A stretch of 64,000 nt of DNA from an uncultured Pelagibacteraceae bacterium (GCA_902551755.1 CACDEB010000002.1:186001-250000); one strand, 5' to 3'; shown: positions 34,046 through 44,704, counted from the first letter of the stretch. Numbers and translations are program-made. The notes: a model not told the origin generated them from the sequence alone.

Positions 34046-36239
34046 ATTTTTTTATTTTCTCTAATGTTCTCGTTATAAATCTTGGAGTTAAAGTTTTGAT
34101 AGGATTAACTGTTGTTTTTAAATCATTTGGATAGCCCTTGATCTTAAAACTAACTCCAAAAACACCCTCACCTGCTTTTTTGCCAACAAGCAAATCCCCA
34201 ATTACTGGAATTGAGCCTATGACCTTATTTACAGTTGTTGCAGGTACAAGAGTACCCCTTAGACTTACCAAATCATCTTTTTGAATATATCCATCCATCA
34301 GTATAGAAATTGAAGGCCCTAAAGAATAGATTTCATCAATCGTCATAAGATCGTCTTTATTATTAAAAATCATTTCGAATTCATTAAATCTTATACCTTC
34401 CCCAGTCAGTAGATCTGCGATACCTTGCAAAGAAGCAAGAGTAAGTAATTTTGTTAATGCTGGTACTTCTTTTAATTTAAAATCAAAAATTTTCAAATTT
34501 GAATTTGAGACTTTATCTTTTTCAATAGAGTCAAACTTTAAATAACCGCCCTCAAAACCTTTTATAAAATCATATTTTTTTACCAAAGGTTTTGCATTAC
34601 CAGCAAATAAGTCTGTTATCTTTTCATTGTTTGAATTTGTTTTTATTGAAAGTTTCAAATCCTCTTTAGTTGCAAATTGTGAGGATAGAATTAAATCTTT
34701 AATTTGATTATTATTAACGATCATATCTGCTTTGAAATTAGTTAAATAATCTTCATTTGTAATATAAATTGTGTCAAAGTTTATTGAAATTTTAGAGTTT
34801 AATTTTTCAAAGACATCAAAAAAGTTTCCGTCACTCTTTGAAAATAATATTCTATCAAGGATTATTGTTCCATCAAATATTTTGCTATTAATTAAATAAT
34901 TACTTTTTTTTCTTTTAATATTCACTTGACTAATTTGATCATTGTTGTTTACGAGGTCAATGTCAATTTGATCAATCCTTTTTAATTTTTTTTTTGGATT
35001 TAAATTGATATTTTTAATTTTGATTAAATTTTTAGACTCAGCGAAGTTTATTTTATTTAAAAGGACTGAATTATTCTTATTTACAACTCCTTCTACAATA
35101 AGACTACTTTTAACATCTTTTTTTTTTGTATAATTCAAAAGCCCAAGGTTTAATGCATTACTTTTAACCTCAAAATCTGTTTTAAAAAAAATTTTATCTT
35201 TTTTCTTCTCAATTGAATAACTAAGGCTATCTATATCTTCATTAATATTTAATTTACTATCTCCTGATATTTTATAATTTCCATTTTGATAATCTAAATT
35301 TACAACATTATTTTCAAATTTTACTCCATCTTTGTAACCTGGAAAAAATTCCTTTAAGCTAGAGTTCGGGTATTCCAAGCTTTCTATATTAAATTTTGAA
35401 TTTGCTTTTATATTTGAAAATTTTAACTTTTTACTTAATTCGAAAGAAAACTTATTATTTGAAGAAAATATAATTTTATCATTTTCAATACTCCCTAAAT
35501 CAAGTTGGAATGTTTTTGATATCGTTTTAAGATTAAGATCATTTTTTGATGTAGAAATATTACCGTTAAACAAAAAGGTGCTGTCTTTTTCTTTAATTCT
35601 AATTTCGTCTGATTTAAATTTTATATTCTGATAAAAGGATGATGCATTGTAAATGACGTAATCATTATTTTTTAAGATGAAACTAAATTTAATATTCTCA
35701 ATAATATCTTTATTTAGTAACCTTAAATTAACATTTTGAAGATCACCGTCTATTACATAATCTTTTAAGATGCTGCCGTCCTCAGAAAAATTTATCTTAG
35801 CTTTTATAGAAACATCTCCAGATTTCACCATCTTTTTCAAAATGAATAATTGAGGAGAATTTTGAAAGCCTCTGCCAAACTCAATTAAATCTTTTAGCTT
35901 ATTTTTTTTGGTAATAAATTTCAGATTTTCTATTTTTGCTTCTTGAGTAAAAATAGATAACAAAGGTAAAGCTGTGCTTATACTTTGTAACTCTATTTTG
36001 TTTTTTTTATAGAATATGATTGGATTTTTTGTTTTAGCCTCTAATTTAAAACTTCCTATATCTAGAAAAATTTTAATCTTATTTAATTTAATATCAAAAT
36101 CACTATCTCTCTGTGAGATTTTCTCATTGATAATTCCATTAAGCTTATCGGTATTTATTCCGTATATGCTTAAATAAATACAAAACGAAATTATTAAGAA
36201 AATTATAATAAGTAATATTTGAGAAAGTTTTTTAAGCAT
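34035..36239 (-). CDS. AsmA/DUF3971-like envelope protein
   Basis: A 734-residue protein with an N-terminal membrane anchor (LLIIIFLIISFCIYLSIYG) and long beta-rich repeats, typical of AsmA/YhdP proteins that span the periplasm and help move lipids to the outer membrane. The C-terminal AsmA_2-like region (IRFNEFEMIFNNKDDLMTIDEIYSLGPSISILMDGYI) is recognisable. It overlaps the prfB stop by eight bases. Lipid transport role is inferred from the family. Confidence 0.82.
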   Translation of the reverse strand: MLKKLSQILLIIIFLIISFCIYLSIYGINTDKLNGIINEKISQRDSDFDIKLNKIKIFLDIGSFKLEAKTKNPIIFYKKNKIELQSISTALPLLSIFTQEAKIENLKFITKKNKLKDLIEFGRGFQNSPQLFILKKMVKSGDVSIKAKINFSEDGSILKDYVIDGDLQNVNLRLLNKDIIENIKFSFILKNNDYVIYNASSFYQNIKFKSDEIRIKEKDSTFLFNGNISTSKNDLNLKTISKTFQLDLGSIENDKIIFSSNNKFSFELSKKLKFSNIKANSKFNIESLEYPNSSLKEFFPGYKDGVKFENNVVNLDYQNGNYKISGDSKLNINEDIDSLSYSIEKKKDKIFFKTDFEVKSNALNLGLLNYTKKKDVKSSLIVEGVVNKNNSVLLNKINFAESKNLIKIKNINLNPKKKLKRIDQIDIDLVNNNDQISQVNIKRKKSNYLINSKIFDGTIILDRILFSKSDGNFFDVFEKLNSKISINFDTIYITNEDYLTNFKADMIVNNNQIKDLILSSQFATKEDLKLSIKTNSNNEKITDLFAGNAKPLVKKYDFIKGFEGGYLKFDSIEKDKVSNSNLKIFDFKLKEVPALTKLLTLASLQGIADLLTGEGIRFNEFEMIFNNKDDLMTIDEIYSLGPSISILMDGYIQKDDLVSLRGTLVPATTVNKVIGSIPVIGDLLVGKKAGEGVFGVSFKIKGYPNDLKTTVNPIKTLTPRFITRTLEKIKKSSQ

Positions 36240-37330
36240 CTAATTTAAATAGTGAGTTTTCTAAAAAGCTATCTATATCTCCGTCTAATATCTTTTGTGG
36301 ATCACTTGATTCATGACTAGTCCTATTGTCTTTAACTAATCGATATGGGTGTAAGACGTATGATCTTATTTGATGACCCCACCCTATATCTTTTTTAGAG
36401 TCCTGTTTATTTTCATTTTCTTTTTCTCTCTTTTCCAATTCAAAATTATATAATCTTGCTTTAAGCATTTGCATACAAGTTTCTTTGTTTTTATGCTGAG
36501 ATCTCTCATTTTGACACTGAACGACTATTTTTGTTGGAAGATGTGTAATCCTGACAGCGCTGTCAGTAGTATTTACGTGCTGTCCACCAGCTCCACTCGA
36601 TCTGTATGTATCAATTCTTAGGTCTTTTTCTAAAATTTCAACATCAATATTTTCATCAACTACAGGATAAACCCAAACACTTGCAAAACTTGTGTGTCGT
36701 CTAGCACCTGAATCGAAAGGGGAAATTCTCACCAATCTATGAATTCCAGACTCTGTTTTAAGCCATCCAAAAACATAATCGCCAGATATTTTTATAGTTG
36801 ATGATTTGAGACCTGCTTCATCACCTTTATGTTCGCTAATAATATGGTTTTTAAATTCTTTTGACTGAGCCCATTTCATATACATTCTTCTAAGCATCTC
36901 TGCCCAGTCTTGACTTTCTGTTCCTCCGGCACCAGCATGAATTTCTAAGAAACAATCATTACTATCTGTTTCTTTTGAAAGAAAACATTTAATCTCATTT
37001 TTCTTTACAGTGTTTTTAAGTATTTTAATATTTTCTAAAGTTTCTTGAATTAAGTTTTTATTATTTTCCTCTAAAGCTAGATTATAAAATTCCTCTAACT
37101 CTTTTAAATATTTCGTAGTATCTGTGTAAGAATTTATCAAAGTTTCATGGAATTTTTTTTCTTTAAGAATTTTTTGAGCTTCAAATTTATCTTCCCAGAA
37201 ATTTTCTGATAAAATTAGTTTATTGTAATTCTCTAATTTTTTTTCAAAGTCGTGTTTTTCAAAGATACTCCTTTATTCTTTGATTAACTTTGTTGATTTC
37301 AGTTACATTTTGAAAGAATTCTTCGCTCAT
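36232..37330 (-). CDS. prfB: peptide chain release factor 2 with programmed +1 frameshift
   Basis: The ORF track gives only 302 residues from a TTG at 37140. Reading further upstream, the real start is an ATG at 37330 overlapping the PBP1A stop by one base (TAATG). The first 23 codons end in CTT TGA. Skipping one T there continues in the track frame (EKHDFEKKLENYNKL, FWEDKFEAQKILKEKK), giving about 365 residues, the same as E. coli RF2. CDS is therefore the complement join of 36232-37260 and 37262-37330. GGQ (SGAGGQHVNTTDSAVR) and SPF (VRISPFDSGARRHTSF) motifs are intact; RF2 terminates at UAA and UGA and controls its own shift. Confidence 0.96.
37259..37274 (-). promoter_or_regulatory. prfB +1 frameshift site
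   Basis: Minus-strand AAAGGAG TAT CTT TGA has the three RF2 elements: an internal Shine-Dalgarno, TAT spacer and a CTT slippery codon before an in-frame TGA. It copies the E. coli layout AGGGGG TAT CTT TGA with the same three-base gap. The base after TGA is A rather than C. Confidence 0.93.
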
Positions 37331-39672
37331 TAATAGAATCTTAATATATTATTATTGTTAAATCTATTATTAATTTTTTTTGAAATATTTGTTTTTTCGA
37401 GAACTTTATCGCTTTTAAAAGACTCTATTAACGTTTTCTTTGAGGCAAAGCTTACTTTTTTTCCAGTTTTAGAATCAACAACCATCATAGTAATATTTTC
37501 AGGTACTTTAAATGGTCTAGTATTTTCTTTTTTTAAAGCTGACTGAATAAAACTTTTAAATATTGGCATTGCTGTTTTAGCTCCAGTTTCAAATTTTCCA
37601 AGTGATTTTGGTTCATCATAACCAACATAAACACCTATTACTAAATCTGATGTAAAACCTATAAACCAAGTATCTGTGTTTTTGTTTGTTGTTCCAGTTT
37701 TTCCAGCAAGATCCATTTTTAAGTCTCTTAATTTTTTTGCTGTACCGGTTTTAGTTGCTCCCTCTAAAATTGAAGTTATTTGATAAGCGGTCTGGGGTGA
37801 GAAGATTTGTTTGGAGTCATCTTTAATTTCAGGAACATCGTTGCTTTGTATAGACACATCCTCACAATTTCTACATTTTCTCACTTCAGTTTTAAATATT
37901 GTGTTTCCTTCACTGTCCTGAATTCTATCAATGAGTTTTGGTTCAATTAATTTTCCACCATTTACAAATGAACAATATGCACTTGTTAATTTAAGCAATG
38001 TGGTCTCTGCAGACCCCAAAGAAATCGAGAGTAGTTCATTTGGATTTTCGTATATACCTAGCTCTTTGGAAATTTTAGTTATCTTTTTTAAACCCAAATC
38101 CTGTGAAATTCTCACTGTCATCAGATTTCTTGATTTTTCAAGACCCATCCTCAATGTGGATGGTCCGTAAAACTTTTTACCATAATTTTCGGGTTTCCAC
38201 ATTTTTAAATCTGTTCCTTGTTCTAACACTAATGGTGCATCTAAAACTAATGTTGATGGCGAGTAGCCATTTTCTAAAGCAGCCGCATAAACAAAAGGTT
38301 TGAATGCAGATCCTGGCTGTCTTTTTGCTTGTGTTGCTCTATTAAATTCACTTTGATTAAAACTAAAGCCGCCACTCAGAGCTAAAACTCTTCCGTTGTA
38401 AGGGTCCATTACAACGATTGCTCCATTTGCGGTAGGAAGTTGTTTTAAAATGTACTCTCTAGACCCATCTTTTTTTTTTACATAAATAATATCCCCTTCT
38501 TTGAAAGAGGTATTTTTTTTTCTTGTCCATTTAATATTTTCATTTGTAATATAACCCGTGTCACCATCTGTAGTTACTATTTCAAAGTTTGAAATACCAA
38601 TTTTCGTAACTCTTGCAATTTTCCAATTAAGAGTTTTTTCAAGTTTTTTTAATTTTATTTTACTTGGCCAATCTTTTATACTTATTTCTACGTTTTGAAT
38701 TGGTCCCCTCCATCCTTTTCTTCTGTCGTATTTTTCTATTCCCTCACGTAATGAATTTGTTGCTATTTTTTGAAGTTCCAGATTCAGGGGCGTTTTAATA
38801 TTTAATCCCTCTTTATAAACTTTATCGTAGCCAAGCTGTTTAATAGTATTTTTTCGTATTTCTTCAACATAATATCTAGAGTCTTCTAAAAAAACTTTTT
38901 CTCTTTTTTTAAGTTTAATCTTTGAATTTTTTAAATCTTCATAGTTTTTTTTGTCAATATAGTTATTATCAAGTAAATTCTTTAAAACTAAATCTCTTCT
39001 AAACTTAGCAAGTTTTTCGTTTTTATAAGGATTGTATCTACTTGGTGCCTTTGGGAGAGCAGCTAATAAGGCGGCTTCTACATATTTAAGCTCATCTACA
39101 GATTTATCAAAATACTCCAGGCTTGCAGATGCAATACCATAAGTTCCTTGACCTAAATAAATTTGATTTAAATAAAGTTCAAGAATTCTCTCTTTACTCA
39201 AACTTCTTTCTATTCTAAATGCTAATATAGCTTCTTTTAATTTTCTATTTAAACTTACTTCATTTGATAATAAAAAATTCTTTGCTACTTGTTGGGTTAT
39301 TGTTGAGGCGCCTTCTAATCTTCTTGAATTTATTATATTTGAAAAATTCTTAATTACAGCTCTTAAAACTCCTTTTGCATCGACACCAGGATGATCGAAG
39401 AAATTCTTATCTTCCGCTGATAAAAACGCATTTATAACTTTAGGTGGAATTGAATTATAAGGAATAAAAATCCTTTTCTCTGATGAAAAATCTTGAATTA
39501 AATCACCATCCCCTGAGTAGACTTTACTAGAGACAGGTGCTTTATAATTTTTTAAAAACTTATAATCAGGTAAATCATTGGAAAAGCCCCACAATATTGA
39601 AATTACTACAATCAAAAATAGTAAAATTGATGATGCAAAAATTATTAATGTTTTTTTAAAATACTTACTCAT
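37330..39672 (-). CDS. mrcA: penicillin-binding protein 1A (class A)
   Basis: A 780-residue bifunctional murein synthase. After an N-terminal membrane helix, the glycosyltransferase part shows EDKNFFDHPGVD, GASTITQQVAKNFLL and KEAILAFRIE. The transpeptidase has SxxK in RQPGSAFKPFVYAAAL, SxN in EKSRNLM and KTG in GKTGTTNKNTDTWF. It polymerises and crosslinks peptidoglycan at the inner membrane. The stop overlaps prfB, suggesting coupled translation of the two. Confidence 0.96.
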   Translation of the reverse strand: MSKYFKKTLIIFASSILLFLIVVISILWGFSNDLPDYKFLKNYKAPVSSKVYSGDGDLIQDFSSEKRIFIPYNSIPPKVINAFLSAEDKNFFDHPGVDAKGVLRAVIKNFSNIINSRRLEGASTITQQVAKNFLLSNEVSLNRKLKEAILAFRIERSLSKERILELYLNQIYLGQGTYGIASASLEYFDKSVDELKYVEAALLAALPKAPSRYNPYKNEKLAKFRRDLVLKNLLDNNYIDKKNYEDLKNSKIKLKKREKVFLEDSRYYVEEIRKNTIKQLGYDKVYKEGLNIKTPLNLELQKIATNSLREGIEKYDRRKGWRGPIQNVEISIKDWPSKIKLKKLEKTLNWKIARVTKIGISNFEIVTTDGDTGYITNENIKWTRKKNTSFKEGDIIYVKKKDGSREYILKQLPTANGAIVVMDPYNGRVLALSGGFSFNQSEFNRATQAKRQPGSAFKPFVYAAALENGYSPSTLVLDAPLVLEQGTDLKMWKPENYGKKFYGPSTLRMGLEKSRNLMTVRISQDLGLKKITKISKELGIYENPNELLSISLGSAETTLLKLTSAYCSFVNGGKLIEPKLIDRIQDSEGNTIFKTEVRKCRNCEDVSIQSNDVPEIKDDSKQIFSPQTAYQITSILEGATKTGTAKKLRDLKMDLAGKTGTTNKNTDTWFIGFTSDLVIGVYVGYDEPKSLGKFETGAKTAMPIFKSFIQSALKKENTRPFKVPENITMMVVDSKTGKKVSFASKKTLIESFKSDKVLEKTNISKKINNRFNNNNILRFY

Positions 39673-39753
39673 TTTAGTTTCATTTAATTCATGAATTTGT
39701 TAAAGATAAGGCATCAGAATTTAAAAAAAAATGAAAAATTTAACAATAATATT

Positions 39754-41517
39754 ATGGAAAAGAATTTATACATTGATGCTTCGCATCCAGATGAAACACG
39801 CGTTGTTCTTAAAGAAAACGGAAATATTGAAGATTATGAATATGAAGGTATAAAAAATACTCTCATAAAAAACAATATTTATTTAGGTAAAGTTAGCAGA
39901 ATTGAACCATCACTCCAAGCCGCCTTCGTTGATTTTGGAAGAGAGAGACATGGATTTTTGTCTTTTAATGATATCCAATCAGATTATTACCAAATACCCT
40001 CTAGTGATTTGGAGAAAATTAAAGAAGAGGAAAAACAAGTTAGAGAAGAATTAGCAAAACAAAGTGAGAAAGAAGAAATTGACAATGAAAAAAATGATAA
40101 TGACGCTGTTGAAAAAAAGCCAGAAGTAGAAAATCAAAATGAAGGACATTTTAAGCAAAGTAAAGCTCCTTCTAAAAGATACAAAATTCAAGAGGTGATA
40201 AAACCAAATCAAGTTATATTAGTTCAGGTATTGAAAGATGAGCGAGGGTTAAAAGGTGCAGCCCTTTCAACCTTTATATCTATCGCGGGTAAATATATAG
40301 TCTTAATGCCAAACACACCAAAAGGTGGTGGTATTTCAAGAAAAATTTTTAATTCTGGTGAGAGAAAAAAAATAAGATCAATATTGAACGAAATTACTAT
40401 TCCAAAAGAAATGGGATTGATAGTAAGAACTGCTGGATCAAATAAAAGTAAAAATGAAATTAATTATGATCTCCAAAGTTTGATTAAGTCTTGGGAAACT
40501 ATTAAAGAAAATGCAATGAGTTCAATTGCGCCTAAATTAATTCATCAGGAAAGCGACATAATAAAAAGAACTTTAAGAGACATTTACGATGATGAAACTC
40601 AAAATATAATTGTAGATGGTAATGATGGGTATCAAAAAGCAAAAAACTTTATGAAAATTTTGATGCCTAGTCATGTCAAAAAAATTAAAAAATATAGAGA
40701 TAAAATTCCGTTATTTATTAAAGAAAATATTGAGAATAAATTAAATGATATTTATGATACCCAAGTTAAACTATCTTCAGGTGGATACCTAGTTATAAAC
40801 CCGACAGAGGCTTTAGTCTCAATTGATGTTAACTCTGGAAGATCAATTAAACAAAAAAACGTTGAAAGCACTGCACTAGATACAAACCTTGAAGCAGCAG
40901 AGGAAATAGCAAGACAAATAAAAATAAGAGATTTATCTGGTCTCATTATAATAGATTTTATTGATATGATGAGCTTTGGTAACAGAAGGCAAGTAGAAAG
41001 ACGATTAAAAGAAAGATGCAGAAAAGATAGGGCAAGGATTCAAATTGGAAGAATTAGTAGCTTTGGGTTGCTCGAAATGTCACGTCAAAGACTAAGAGAA
41101 AGTAGTGTTCAATGGAATATTTCTTTAACTAACGAGTCGTTCGCCCAGAAAGTAATAAAAACCGTTGAGATTAATGCTATTAAAAATAAGTCAAAATTAG
41201 TCCAAATTACTGTGCCTGAAAAAATTAAAAATTTCCTTAATGAAAATTTTAAAGAAGATTTACTTTATATTGAAAAGAAAAATAAAATCAAATTAACTTT
41301 TGTGGGGGACTTATCTCTTTTGGTTCCTGAGTATAAAATTGAATTTTTAAATAAAAGTAAAAAAGTTTTGGAGAAACTTGAAAATACAATTGAGCTAAAA
41401 AAAATTTCAATTGAAAAGAAAATTGAAAATAATCTTAAAGGTAAGCCAAAATTTAAATCAAAAAATTTCAAAAAGAAAAAATTTTATAGGAAAAATAAAA
41501 GAAAAGGACCTAGATAA
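39754..41517 (+). CDS. rne: ribonuclease E/G
   Basis: A 587-residue RNase E/G. The ATG at 39754 ([23 protein letters not shown]) matches the family N-terminus, so the track start 21 codons earlier is probably not used. An S1 domain ([40 protein letters not shown]) is split by an acidic Glu/Lys insertion. The catalytic Asp pair is in [11 protein letters not shown] and LIIIDFIDM. The Zn-link Cys pair usual after SRQRL is absent ([18 protein letters not shown]). The end is a long Lys-rich tail. It processes rRNA and mRNA. Confidence 0.93.
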   Translation: MEKNLYIDASHPDETRVVLKENGNIEDYEYEGIKNTLIKNNIYLGKVSRIEPSLQAAFVDFGRERHGFLSFNDIQSDYYQIPSSDLEKIKEEEKQVREELAKQSEKEEIDNEKNDNDAVEKKPEVENQNEGHFKQSKAPSKRYKIQEVIKPNQVILVQVLKDERGLKGAALSTFISIAGKYIVLMPNTPKGGGISRKIFNSGERKKIRSILNEITIPKEMGLIVRTAGSNKSKNEINYDLQSLIKSWETIKENAMSSIAPKLIHQESDIIKRTLRDIYDDETQNIIVDGNDGYQKAKNFMKILMPSHVKKIKKYRDKIPLFIKENIENKLNDIYDTQVKLSSGGYLVINPTEALVSIDVNSGRSIKQKNVESTALDTNLEAAEEIARQIKIRDLSGLIIIDFIDMMSFGNRRQVERRLKERCRKDRARIQIGRISSFGLLEMSRQRLRESSVQWNISLTNESFAQKVIKTVEINAIKNKSKLVQITVPEKIKNFLNENFKEDLLYIEKKNKIKLTFVGDLSLLVPEYKIEFLNKSKKVLEKLENTIELKKISIEKKIENNLKGKPKFKSKNFKKKKFYRKNKRKGPR

Positions 41518-42280
41518 TACCTTTGTTCGTTGTTGAACGGGATCCATGTAATATTTTCGAAATTCTTCCAGAAATATAGGACTTCCTTCCAGCAATAACT
41601 GCAAACTTCATAGCTTCAGCCATTTCAAATGGTTTCTTTGCTTTTGCAATTGCAGTATTGATTAAAACACCATCACATCCTAATTCCATAGCGATAGCAG
41701 CATCTGAGGCTTGACCAATACCTGCATCGATTATAACGGGTAGTTTAGTTTGATGTCTAATTATTTTAATATTTGTATAATTTTGAATTCCTAATCCAGA
41801 TCCAATTGGAGCTGCTAATGGCATAATTGCAACTGCGCCTGAGTCTTCTAAACGTTTTGCCATCAATGGATCGTCACTACAGTAAACCATAACTTTAAAC
41901 CCCTCTTTTGTTAAAATTTCTGTTGATCTCAAAGTTTCAATCATGTCTGGAAATAGATTCTTTTTATCTCCTAGAACTTCAAGTTTAACTAATTTCCAAC
42001 CCCCTATTTCTCTTGCTAGTCGCAAAGTTCTAAGTGCATCTTCCGAGGTGAAACATCCAGCTGTGTTTGGAAGATAAGTTATTTTTTTTGGATCGATATA
42101 ATCCATAAGCAAAGGTTTCTTTTTATCAACTATATTTACCCTTCTTACTGCTACAGTAACTATTTCAGCACCTGAATATTTAATTGCTTTAGCACATTCT
42201 GAAAAACTTTTATATTTTCCAGTACCTACAATTAATCTAGACTTAAATTTTTTATTAGCTATTTTAAAAAAATCTTTCAT
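41510..42280 (-). CDS. thiG: thiazole synthase
   Basis: A 256-residue TIM-barrel thiazole synthase. Landmarks are [15 protein letters not shown], the substrate-lysine region [27 protein letters not shown] and [28 protein letters not shown]. It joins deoxyxylulose phosphate and sulfur from ThiS thiocarboxylate. It overlaps the thiS stop by one base. No TPP riboswitch, thiC or thiF/O was found beside it. Confidence 0.96.
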   Translation of the reverse strand: MKDFFKIANKKFKSRLIVGTGKYKSFSECAKAIKYSGAEIVTVAVRRVNIVDKKKPLLMDYIDPKKITYLPNTAGCFTSEDALRTLRLAREIGGWKLVKLEVLGDKKNLFPDMIETLRSTEILTKEGFKVMVYCSDDPLMAKRLEDSGAVAIMPLAAPIGSGLGIQNYTNIKIIRHQTKLPVIIDAGIGQASDAAIAMELGCDGVLINTAIAKAKKPFEMAEAMKFAVIAGRKSYISGRISKILHGSRSTTNKGII

Positions 42281-42498
42281 TACCCTCCTCCAATAAAATG
42301 TACAATTTCAATTTTATCGTTATCTTTTAAATACAAATTTTTTACTGCTTTCTTATTTATTATTTCTTTATTCAATTCAATGGCCACTTTGTCTGTTGAT
42401 AATTTTAAAGACCTTATTAGATCGTAAACTGATGTTATCTTTTGCAAAGATCTAGACTTTCCGTTCAAAATAATTTTGATTTTTTTGGTTTTTTTCAT
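42280..42498 (-). CDS. thiS: sulfur carrier protein ThiS
   Basis: A 72-residue ubiquitin-fold carrier ending in Gly-Gly (IVHFIGGG), the residue that is adenylated and thiocarboxylated. It has an unusually basic N-terminal stretch ([18 protein letters not shown]). Its ATG faces aroQ with only 12 bases between the starts, so the promoter must overlap other coding DNA or lie within the gap. Confidence 0.93.
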   Translation of the reverse strand: MKKTKKIKIILNGKSRSLQKITSVYDLIRSLKLSTDKVAIELNKEIINKKAVKNLYLKDNDKIEIVHFIGGG

Positions 42499-42510
42499 TA
42501 TGTATAACTT

Positions 42511-42957
42511 ATGAGTTCAAATATACTTTTTCTAAACGGTCCAAATCTTAATCTATTAGGCCAAAGAGAACAATCACAATATGGTTCTATAACTTATGAA
42601 GATTTAAAAAAAAAATGTGAAGAGAAATGTAAAGAACTTGATCTTAAAGTTGAATTTACACAATCGAATGTTGAGGGTGAAATAGTATCTATAATACAAT
42701 CAGCAAATGAAAAATTTGATGGAATTATCATCAATGCTGCGGCATTCACTCATACATCTGTAGCTATTAGAGATGCATTAGAAATATTTAAAAAAAAGAA
42801 AATAGAGGTCCATATATCAAATATTTTTAAAAGAGAGGAATTTAGACGAAAATCCCTAATAAGCGATGTAGTAAACGGTGGAATTTTCGGTCTAGGAAGT
42901 GAAGGATATATTTTAGCCATAATAGCAATGCATAAACTCTTAAAAAATGAAAATTAA
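42511..42957 (+). CDS. aroQ: type II 3-dehydroquinate dehydratase
   Basis: A 148-residue AroQ. The shikimate-pathway signature FLNGPNLNLLGQREQSQYGSIT, the lid and FDGIIINAAAFTHTSVAIRDAL are all present, with HISNIFKREEFR. It dehydrates 3-dehydroquinate. It overlaps accB by 11 bases, the usual aroQ-accB-accC order of alphaproteobacteria. Confidence 0.97.
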   Translation: MSSNILFLNGPNLNLLGQREQSQYGSITYEDLKKKCEEKCKELDLKVEFTQSNVEGEIVSIIQSANEKFDGIIINAAAFTHTSVAIRDALEIFKKKKIEVHISNIFKREEFRRKSLISDVVNGGIFGLGSEGYILAIIAMHKLLKNEN

Positions 42958-43363
42958 TAAAAAACTTATTAAAGAACTGGTTGATAATCTAGAAGAATTT
43001 AGACTGACTGAACTTGAGTATTCTGAAAAAGATATTAAGATTAAAGTGTCTAGACAAACTAAAGTGAGTCAAAATATATCACCGGAAATTATAGTAGAAA
43101 AAAATAATAAAAAAACAGAGATTGTATCCGGAACTGAAATCAAATCCCCAATTATAGGGACAGCTTATTTGGCGCCTGAACCTGGAGCAAAAAAGTTTGT
43201 TGAAAATGGAAAAAAAATTAAAAAAGGTGACACCGTGATGATTGTTGAAGCTATGAAAACAATGAATCATGTACCTTCCCCTAAAGATGGTGTTGTAAAA
43301 AGTGTAAATGTAGAAGATGGTCAACCTGTTGAATATGGTCAGACTCTTGTTGTAATCGATTAA
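42947..43363 (+). CDS. accB: biotin carboxyl carrier protein of acetyl-CoA carboxylase
   Basis: A 138-residue BCCP. The biotinylated lysine is in VEAMKTMNHV; the SPIIGTAYLAPEPGAKKFVENG thumb-like region and the EYGQTLVVID end are standard. An N-terminal MKINKKLIKELVDNLEEF is the oligomerisation segment. It carries CO2 between AccC and the transferase. accC follows after three bases. Confidence 0.97.
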   Translation: MKINKKLIKELVDNLEEFRLTELEYSEKDIKIKVSRQTKVSQNISPEIIVEKNNKKTEIVSGTEIKSPIIGTAYLAPEPGAKKFVENGKKIKKGDTVMIVEAMKTMNHVPSPKDGVVKSVNVEDGQPVEYGQTLVVID

Positions 43364-43366
43364 AAA

Positions 43367-44704
43367 ATGTTCAAAAAAATTTTAATAGCTAATAGAGGTG
43401 AAATAGCTGTTAGAATTATTAGAGCATGTAAAGAATGGGGAATTCAGACAGTTGCAATACATTCAGATGTGGATAAAGAAAGTATGCATGTTAAATTGGC
43501 TGATGAAAGTGTTTGCGTTGGTTCACATCAACCTGCAAATAGTTATTTAAATATTCCAGCAATTTTATCAGCAATAGAAATAACCAATTCTGAGGCAGTT
43601 CATCCAGGATATGGATTTTTATCAGAAAATTTTAATTTTGCCAGTATGCTTGAGGAAAATAACATAAAATTTATTGGGCCATCTTCAAAACTAATTAAAA
43701 TGATGGGTGATAAAATTGAGGCAAAAAAAATTGCAAAGAAATATGGTTTACCTGTTATTGAAGGTTCTGAAGGTGGTATTTCAAATTTAGAAAGTGGTAA
43801 AAAGTTAGCTAAAGAAATTGGTTTTCCTATCCTTATTAAAGCTGCTGGTGGAGGTGGTGGTAAAGGTATGAAAATTGTAAGATCTGAAAGAGAATTTGAT
43901 AATTTATTTTTAACTGCAAAATCAGAAGCTAAAAAGTTTTTTGCCAATGACGAAGTATATATTGAAAAATTTTTTCAAAATCCACGTCACATTGAAGTTC
44001 AGGTGCTCTCAGGAAAAAATCATACTGTTCACTTGCATGAGAGAGATTGTTCTGTTCAAAGACGTCATCAAAAGTTGATTGAAGAAACTCCTAGTCCAGT
44101 TTTAACTGATGAGGTTCGTCAAGATCTTTTTGATAAGACCGTAAATATGGTTTCTAAGATTGGTTACGAAGGAGCTGGAACTGTAGAGTTCATCTATGAA
44201 GATGGAAAATTTTATTTTTTAGAGATGAATACAAGGGTGCAAGTTGAGCATCCCGTTACCGAAATGGTTACTGGAATAGATATAATTAAAGAGCAAATAT
44301 GGATTGCGCATACTGGAAACACTGCCTTAGAACAGTCTGACATTAACCCAAGAGGTCATGCTATTGAGTGTAGAATAAACGCAGAAGACCCAAGTAGAAA
44401 TTTTCAGCCATCCCCAGGATTAATTGGTATGTGTCATCAACCATCTGGGTTTAGAACCAGAGTAGATAGTTCAATTTATCAAGGTTTTAAAGTAACACCT
44501 TATTATGATAGCATGGTTTGTAAACTAATTTGCCATGGTAGGAACAGAACAGAGGCGATACAGCGGACATTAAGATCTTTAGATGAATTTGTTATAGAAG
44601 GAATTGCAACAACAATAAAGTTACACAAAAAACTTTTAAATCATGAAAAATTTATTGAGTCAAAATTTAATGTAACTTGGCTGGACAACGAAAAAATTGT
44701 TTAA
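43367..44704 (+). CDS. accC: biotin carboxylase
   Basis: A 445-residue ATP-grasp enzyme. Motifs include IANRGEIAVRIIRAC, the Gly-rich lid IKAAGGGGGKGMKIV, and VEFIYEDGKFYFLEMNTRVQVEHPVTE. It carboxylates biotin on AccB using ATP and bicarbonate. It overlaps the DUF2155 gene tail to tail by four bases. Confidence 0.98.
   Translation: MFKKILIANRGEIAVRIIRACKEWGIQTVAIHSDVDKESMHVKLADESVCVGSHQPANSYLNIPAILSAIEITNSEAVHPGYGFLSENFNFASMLEENNIKFIGPSSKLIKMMGDKIEAKKIAKKYGLPVIEGSEGGISNLESGKKLAKEIGFPILIKAAGGGGGKGMKIVRSEREFDNLFLTAKSEAKKFFANDEVYIEKFFQNPRHIEVQVLSGKNHTVHLHERDCSVQRRHQKLIEETPSPVLTDEVRQDLFDKTVNMVSKIGYEGAGTVEFIYEDGKFYFLEMNTRVQVEHPVTEMVTGIDIIKEQIWIAHTGNTALEQSDINPRGHAIECRINAEDPSRNFQPSPGLIGMCHQPSGFRTRVDSSIYQGFKVTPYYDSMVCKLICHGRNRTEAIQRTLRSLDEFVIEGIATTIKLHKKLLNHEKFIESKFNVTWLDNEKIV

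Noticed and set aside
37141-37330. Apparent intergenic gap between PBP1A and the track prfB
   Set aside because: It is the true start of prfB, read through the +1 frameshift, not noncoding DNA.
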